Assembly (NCBI RefSeq): GCF_030371585.1
Contig: NZ_JAUDCE010000079.1
Length of the DNA: 5,332 bases
Reading direction: 5' to 3' (one strand)
Source of the DNA: Megamonas hypermegale_A
GTDB lineage: Bacteria > Bacillota > Negativicutes > Selenomonadales > Selenomonadaceae
Numbering within the stretch: the stretch's first letter is position 1; each line of letters begins with the position of its first letter. Below, in pieces: positions 1 through 4,000 of this stretch. The position numbers and the translations under genes are program-made. The notes under the pieces were generated by a model. That model had not been told where the DNA came from. It was given only the letters and a program-made list of their open reading frames with translations, and made no database searches.

Positions 1-57
1 TTTTTCTTTTTAAAGTGAAAATCTCTAGTGGGCTACGAACCAAAGAGTTTCTTTTTC

Positions 58-91
58 GGCAATTTTTCTTTGCTTTCAAAGAAAAATTGCC
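58..91. repeat. Perfect 15-bp inverted repeat with 4-nt loop
   Basis: GGCAATTTTTCTTTG (58-72) is exactly complementary to CAAAGAAAAATTGCC (77-91) around CTTT. Neither strand has a U-run after the stem, so it is not a standard intrinsic terminator, although it could still stabilise the 3' end of an upstream transcript. It is the strongest member of the palindrome cluster at about 36-193. Confidence 0.85.
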
Positions 92-92
92 C

Positions 93-146
93 GGCGCAAT
101 ATGAAGATAAATTAAGAATTTAATTCTTTTTATGTTATATTGTGCC
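93..146. repeat. Nested inverted repeats 93-102/137-146 and 114-128
   Basis: GGCGCAATAT (93-102) pairs with ATATTGTGCC (137-146) with one G-U. Inside lies the palindrome AAGAATT-T-AATTCTT (114-128). The GCC at 144-146 can also pair with TTCGGC (55-60) through GCCGAA (144-149), so a larger branched fold over 37-166 is possible. Confidence 0.6.
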
Positions 147-167
147 GAACGGTACTTTCTTTAGTTA

Positions 168-192
168 GAGTTCTTTGATAAGCAAAGAACTC
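168..192. repeat. Perfect 10-bp inverted repeat with 5-nt loop
   Basis: GAGTTCTTTG (168-177) is complementary to CAAAGAACTC (183-192) around ATAAG. It shares the TTCTTTG...CAAAGAA theme with the hairpin at 58-91, which suggests that both belong to one repeated element. No U-run follows on either strand. Confidence 0.75.
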
Positions 193-290
193 GATAAAGA
201 TAAAATTACTGCAAAATAGTATTTTTGTTACAATTGTCATTAGTCATTGATATTAAAGGAGTTGGCGGGCATTTTATCGTTTGTATTACT

Positions 291-317
291 AAAAAGTATT
301 AAAAAAATATTAAAAAA
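291..317 (+). promoter_or_regulatory. Phased A-tracts, UP-element-like
   Basis: Three A-runs (291-295, 301-307, 312-317) are centred about 11 bp apart, and the last two belong to a tandem TATTAAAAAA(A) repeat (297-307, 308-317). A-tracts in helical phase bend DNA. Just upstream of a -35 they usually act as UP elements that bind the RNA polymerase alpha subunit. Confidence 0.45.
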
Positions 318-320
318 CAG

Positions 321-349
321 TTGTTTTTTCTGAAATTTTGCTATACAAT
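321..349 (+). promoter_or_regulatory. Likely sigma-70-type promoter of the adhesin transcript
   Basis: TTGTTT (321-326) and TACAAT (344-349) are separated by 17 bp. The overlapping reading TGC-TATACA (339-347) makes an extended -10. Phased A-tracts end three bases upstream of the -35. It is the best promoter-like site in the gene-free stretch and would give a leader of about 490 nt. A lone TATACA at 760-765 nearer the gene lacks a good -35 partner. Confidence 0.55.
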
Positions 350-408
350 AGAGTCATACACAAATGTATATAAAATTACATAATTAAAAAAAGGAGGACA
401 GCGTTCAT

Positions 409-492
409 TTGTATTTTAAGGGGAAAAATAAAATGTTTTGTAAGATACATGTGCATTTGTGCGTATTTATAAAACAGATTTTCAGTATGTAG
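409..492 (+). other. Possible short leader ORF (27 codons), weak
   Basis: AAGGAGG (391-397) is a good SD with no known gene behind it. A TTG at 409, 11 nt downstream, opens a frame of 27 codons ending at TAG 490-492. An internal ATG at 433, preceded by AAGGGGA, would give 19 codons (MFCKIHVHLCVFIKQIFSM). The peptide is basic and hydrophobic and I do not recognise it. It may be a leader peptide, or the SD may be accidental in purine-rich DNA. Confidence 0.2.
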
Positions 493-537
493 AGGACTGT
501 ATAAAATAAATTAAATGTATAAATATATACTGAAAAT
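478..537 (+). repeat. Inverted repeat in the leader, arms 478-491 and 524-537
   Basis: ATTTTCAGTATGTA pairs with TATATACTGAAAAT: 14 pairs including one G-U, 11 of them a perfect run (478-488 with 527-537). The loop is 32 nt and very AT-rich. No terminator U-run follows. It could shape the leader RNA or be an operator-like palindrome. Confidence 0.5.
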
Positions 538-655
538 GCAAAAACTGATACTCACAGTGTCAGAAATAATCTTTTATGACATAATTTTCGCAATTATATT
601 CGAAAAGTAAATGAATTATTACTATGAGTATCAAGGCAGAGATTTTTCGCTTTAA
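536..655 (+). other. Two abutting mini-ORFs in the leader (536-610 and 611-655), weak
   Basis: ATG 536 opens 24 hydrophobic codons (begins MQKLILTVSEIIFYD) ending at TAA 608-610, followed at once by ATG 611, which opens MNYYYEYQGRDFSL (stop 653-655). Neither start has a good SD. The second frame has four Tyr in its first seven codons. The two frames overlap the alternative pairing segments 546-553 and 626-633. They could be leader peptides or chance frames in AT-rich DNA. Confidence 0.15.
545..563 (+). promoter_or_regulatory. Small leader hairpin
   Basis: CTGATACT (545-552) and AGTGTCAG (556-563) form 8 pairs, one of them G-U, around a CAC triloop. No U-run follows, so it is not a terminator. 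Its left arm contains the TGATACTC copy that can alternatively pair with 626-633. Confidence 0.45.
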
Positions 656-779
656 GATATGAATTTGATAAAGACGGGATACAGCCATTTGAAATGAAAC
701 GCAGTAATTAAACGAAGCAGATACATAAAGCAGGTTAAGCTACAATAAATAAAATATTCTATACAGATAGTTCTTATAT

Positions 780-851
780 TTCATATGGGTGATACTCCCG
801 GATTAAAGCGGTAAAGGTTTTACTGATTAAGGAGGGAACGTATCATATGAA
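780..851 (+). promoter_or_regulatory. Possible RNA stem sequestering the SD and start codon
   Basis: Three helices stack. TTCATAT (780-786) pairs with ATATGAA (845-851), which contains the start codon. GATAC (791-795) pairs with GTATC (840-844). TCCC (796-799) pairs with GGGA (834-837), part of the SD. Bulges are GGGT (787-790) and AC (838-839). In total there are 16 Watson-Crick pairs closing a loop of 34 nt (800-833). Folded, it would hide the ribosome binding site. At the DNA level the outer arms also form an imperfect palindrome that a regulator could bind. The pairing is directly visible; the role is inference. Confidence 0.5.
828..836 (+). promoter_or_regulatory. Strong Shine-Dalgarno sequence of the adhesin
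   Basis: TAAGGAGGG is a near-complete anti-16S complement, with 10 bases between its last G and ATG 847. It fixes the start. Its GGGA end (834-837) is also one strand of a possible sequestering stem (780-851). Confidence 0.9.
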
Positions 852-1044
852 CAAGATTTATAAAGTCATATGGAGCAAGGTAAAAAATCAATATGTCGTT
901 GTATCGGAACTTGCCCATAGTAACGGAAAACAAAGTAGAACTTCTAGAAATAGTATTCGCAGTCGTATTGCTGCGCTTGTAGTATGCGGTGCTATAGCAG
1001 CTTTTGGTGTGTTTAGTGCGTTGCCAACAAGCTCGGCATTTGCA
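847..1044 (+). other. Extended signal peptide (ESPR plus Sec signal), residues 1-66
   Basis: Residues 1 to about 24 match the extended signal peptide region of large autotransporters: MNKIYKVIWSK, then QYVVVSELAHSNGK. A basic, Ser-rich linker follows (residues 30-40, with several Arg), then a hydrophobic core at 41-58 (I41 to A58), and a likely signal peptidase I site after S-A-F-A66 before E67-D68. Family knowledge: ESPRs occur on very large type V proteins and are thought to slow inner-membrane transit so that the passenger does not misfold in the periplasm. C47 follows L-V-V, so the -1 position of a lipobox would be Val, which argues against a lipoprotein. Confidence 0.93.
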
Positions 1045-4000
1045 GAAGACGTTGCAAAAGCAAATGAATATCAATATGTTGCTATTAAAGCAACGGATGA
1101 TAGTGATACAAAAGTATACAAAGACCCTTCAAGTGAAAAAACGTATAATTATCATTCGGAATTCATTAATGGAGAAAGATATTGGGTACGTGATGGTTAT
1201 ACAATAGAACAAATAGAAGGAAAGCGCTTTCCAGAAGCTCAAAAGACCGCACAGATTCAAGCTATAAAATCTCCTAATGCAAGTACTGAGGGATTATTAC
1301 AATCAAATAGAGTTGTTTTAAGTACGCCAGGACAATCTACAGTACTTGGTGATACATTACAAAAAGTTGATGTTGGTGTTTATATGGGTGCTACGAATGA
1401 AGGTGGTACTATAACACCATCTAGTTGGAATTATTATATTCAAAAAAATGATGGAAGTTATATTGATGCTGGTGGAGCTAATTTTGATACGTATTTTGTG
1501 GAAGCTGAAAAACAAGCTGATGGAACTTATCAAGTTAATGGAAAAACCGTATCAAGTGAAAATTTATATGTTATAAATGACCGAATTTATACGGGTACTA
1601 ACGATAAGGGTGAAGCTCAGTATAAACTTGAAGAAACTGATAATAATCTTAAACTTGGTGCTTTTGTAGTAGATGGACAAATTTATACTAAAAATGTATT
1701 TGGTAAATATAATGAAGTTCTTATGTCTGCACAACAAGGTAATACTTATTATAGTTATTGGGCTGCAGATACGTATGATGCGGATGCTCCTATGCAATTA
1801 ACACAGGGACAGTATAAAAATATAGTTGATACAATGTGGGGAAATGATACGTATCTTGCTTCTTCAGATGTTTCTAAAATTGAATTAAAAGAGGTGTCTG
1901 AAGAAAATAAAAAAGGTGGTACGATTAGTTTACTTCAGCATGGAGATTATAATTCAGAAACTAATTCATACGAAAATAATAAAACGCTTCCTGGTGCTAT
2001 TACTGTAACTAGTGAAGGCGGTACAGGTGGCAAAGATGTAGCTATTAGATTTTCTAATGAAGATAATCTAGATGGATTTACAGTAGATGCTGGTTCTAAA
2101 GTAGTAGGAAAAATTACTGAAAGTGGAGTTCAACAAGAAGCTGACGCAGATGATGTCAATAAAACTTTAACAGGTCTTAAAATTAATGGCGTAGATTATG
2201 CTCTTAGTCAAGGTAAGACATATAGTCCTGGTCAAGGTATAGCTATTAGTGAAGATACTAATAAAATTTCAGTAGATAAGGGAGATGGTTTAGAATTTAC
2301 ATCTTCAACTGATGGTGAAAAATTAAAAGTAAATGCTAATGAAGATAAAGGTATAACAGTTGATGGCAGTGGAGTGGCCGTTAATGCTGGAGATGGATTA
2401 GCATTTGAAACTCAAGAAGGCGAAGATAAAGGTAAGTTAAAAGTTAACGTTGGAGATGGCTTATCTATTGCTGATGGTAAAGTAGTAAATAACTTAGAAA
2501 TAAGTGGAGCAGTAACAAACGATCATAAAGATGGTGGAAACTGGACAATAACAGATAATAAAGGAACACCAGAAGATACAGATGATGTAACATTTAAAAA
2601 TACAACATTATCTTCTTCAGTAACAAGTGGAAATGAAGTTAATAATGGAAAAGAAGACGATAAAAAGGTTGTATATGGTAAAGATTATACAATAAGTGAT
2701 ACAGATGGAAATACAGCAACAATTGAAGATGTAGCAAGTGCAGACAAATTAAAAGATGTAGATACACGATTAATAACTACAGAAGGTAAAGTAGAAACTA
2801 TCAATGGCACATTAGCAGGTGCTGTTATGTATGATAAAGTTGGAAATAGTTATGATAAGAGCTTAGTAACACTTGGCGGAACAACATATGATAAAGATGA
2901 TGAAGATACTGGAACACGTTTGACAAATGTTGCATATGCTGATGTTAATGGAGAAAATACAGGAAGCGATGCAGTTAACGTTGATTTATTAAAAGATTAT
3001 GTTGACGAAAACGGTGGTGGTTCTTGGAATTTAACTACTAGTCAGGATGATAACGAAACTACTGTAGGTAAAGGTAATACAGTAGATTTAGCAGGAGCAA
3101 CTAAAGGTGAAGGAAGTGCAGCTCATCAGAATATTCATGTAACACAAGAAACACAATATGATGATGAAGGTAATGTAACTGGAACAAATGTAAAATTTGA
3201 CCTTGATGATAAATTAGTTCTTGGAGATAACGATCAGATAACAATTGATGGTTCTGACGGTAAAGCTACTATTAAATTAGGAAATAGTACAAGTGGAACG
3301 GCTACTATTGGTGGAATTGATATTGCTACAACTACAACCGATGGAAAAACTTCATCAACTATTGATGGACTTACTAATAATACTTGGGATAATAATAATA
3401 CAAATCAATACGATGATTCTAAGAAAGCAGCAACAGAAGGTCAATTATATGATGCTCTTACTGGACTTTCCAAGGAAGCTGATGTTGCTGTCGTTCATGC
3501 CGATAAAGATGGTAAGAAAGATGCTAATAGTAATAATTTAAAAGATACAAAAGCGACAATTGTGAATGAAGCTGGAAGTGATGAAAGATCTAGTAGTATA
3601 GCACTTGGTAATGGTGCAAAAGTTTCTGTACAAAATGGATATAAATCACAAGGTATTTTGTTTGGCAACGAAACTTATACAGGTGGCATTGCTATCGGTC
3701 AAGAAGCTACTGCTTTAAATGGAACTGTTAATATAGGTGTCAAAGATTATAAAGGCCAGATGGGCGATGTAACTATAAGTTCAAATAGCAGTTCTGGAGC
3801 AGGAAGTAATGAAGCCTATAACACTTATCCAGCTTCGGGTACAGGTGAAACATCTGTAGGTTCAAACTCTTATATAAGTGGTATGTTATCAACAAATACA
3901 GGTTCATACAATATCGTATCTACTAAATATATGAATACTGATCCTGAAAGAATACTAGGTAGAGATGTAAGTAGTTTATATGCATTACAAAATACTGGCG

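Larger units (their letters stand above)
1..846. other. Gene-free upstream region and adhesin leader
   Basis: No convincing protein or RNA gene was found on either strand in these 846 bases. Content in order: palindrome cluster (about 36-193), featureless AT-rich sequence (about 194-290), phased A-tracts and promoter (291-349), then the presumed 5' leader with an orphan SD (391-397), inverted repeats (478-537, 545-563), mini-ORFs, the SD (828-836) and a possible sequestering stem (780-851). I compared the leader with cyclic-di-GMP, cobalamin and other common riboswitch cores by eye and saw no match. At the left edge both strands are open for about 100 bases, but nothing coding is recognisable. 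Confidence 0.7.

Noticed and set aside
58..91. Intrinsic terminator of an upstream gene
   Set aside because: The stem is perfect, but no U-run follows on either strand and the stem itself is AT-rich. It is better described as a palindromic repeat.
3..104. Open frame from the left edge to TGA 102-104 as the end of an upstream gene
   Set aside because: It is only 33 codons, has no recognisable protein sequence, and runs through the perfect palindrome. The opposite strand is open there as well.
735..765. Proximal promoter with -10 TATACA at 760-765
   Set aside because: The -35 region is poor at normal spacing (TTAAGC with 19 bp). It is kept only as a weak alternative to the promoter at 321-349.
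600..800. Cyclic-di-GMP or other known riboswitch in the leader
   Set aside because: No recognisable conserved core was seen by eye. A covariance-model search of 350-850 would settle it.
785..814. Mini-ORF MGDTPGLKR just before the adhesin
   Set aside because: Nine codons, no SD in front of its ATG. It is probably a by-product of the inverted CATATG repeat.
964..990. LVVC at residues 44-47 as a lipoprotein lipobox
   Set aside because: The -1 residue is Val, not Gly, Ala or Ser, and a good signal peptidase I site (SAFA before ED) follows the full hydrophobic core.
820..1074. Antisense open frame of 84 codons over the gene start
   Set aside because: It overlaps the SD, ESPR and signal peptide of the adhesin and has no recognisable product.
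3293..3541. Same-strand open frame of 82 codons, Leu/Met/Ile-rich
   Set aside because: It is an out-of-frame reading of the stalk and WD/AATEGQL module; the composition is not protein-like.
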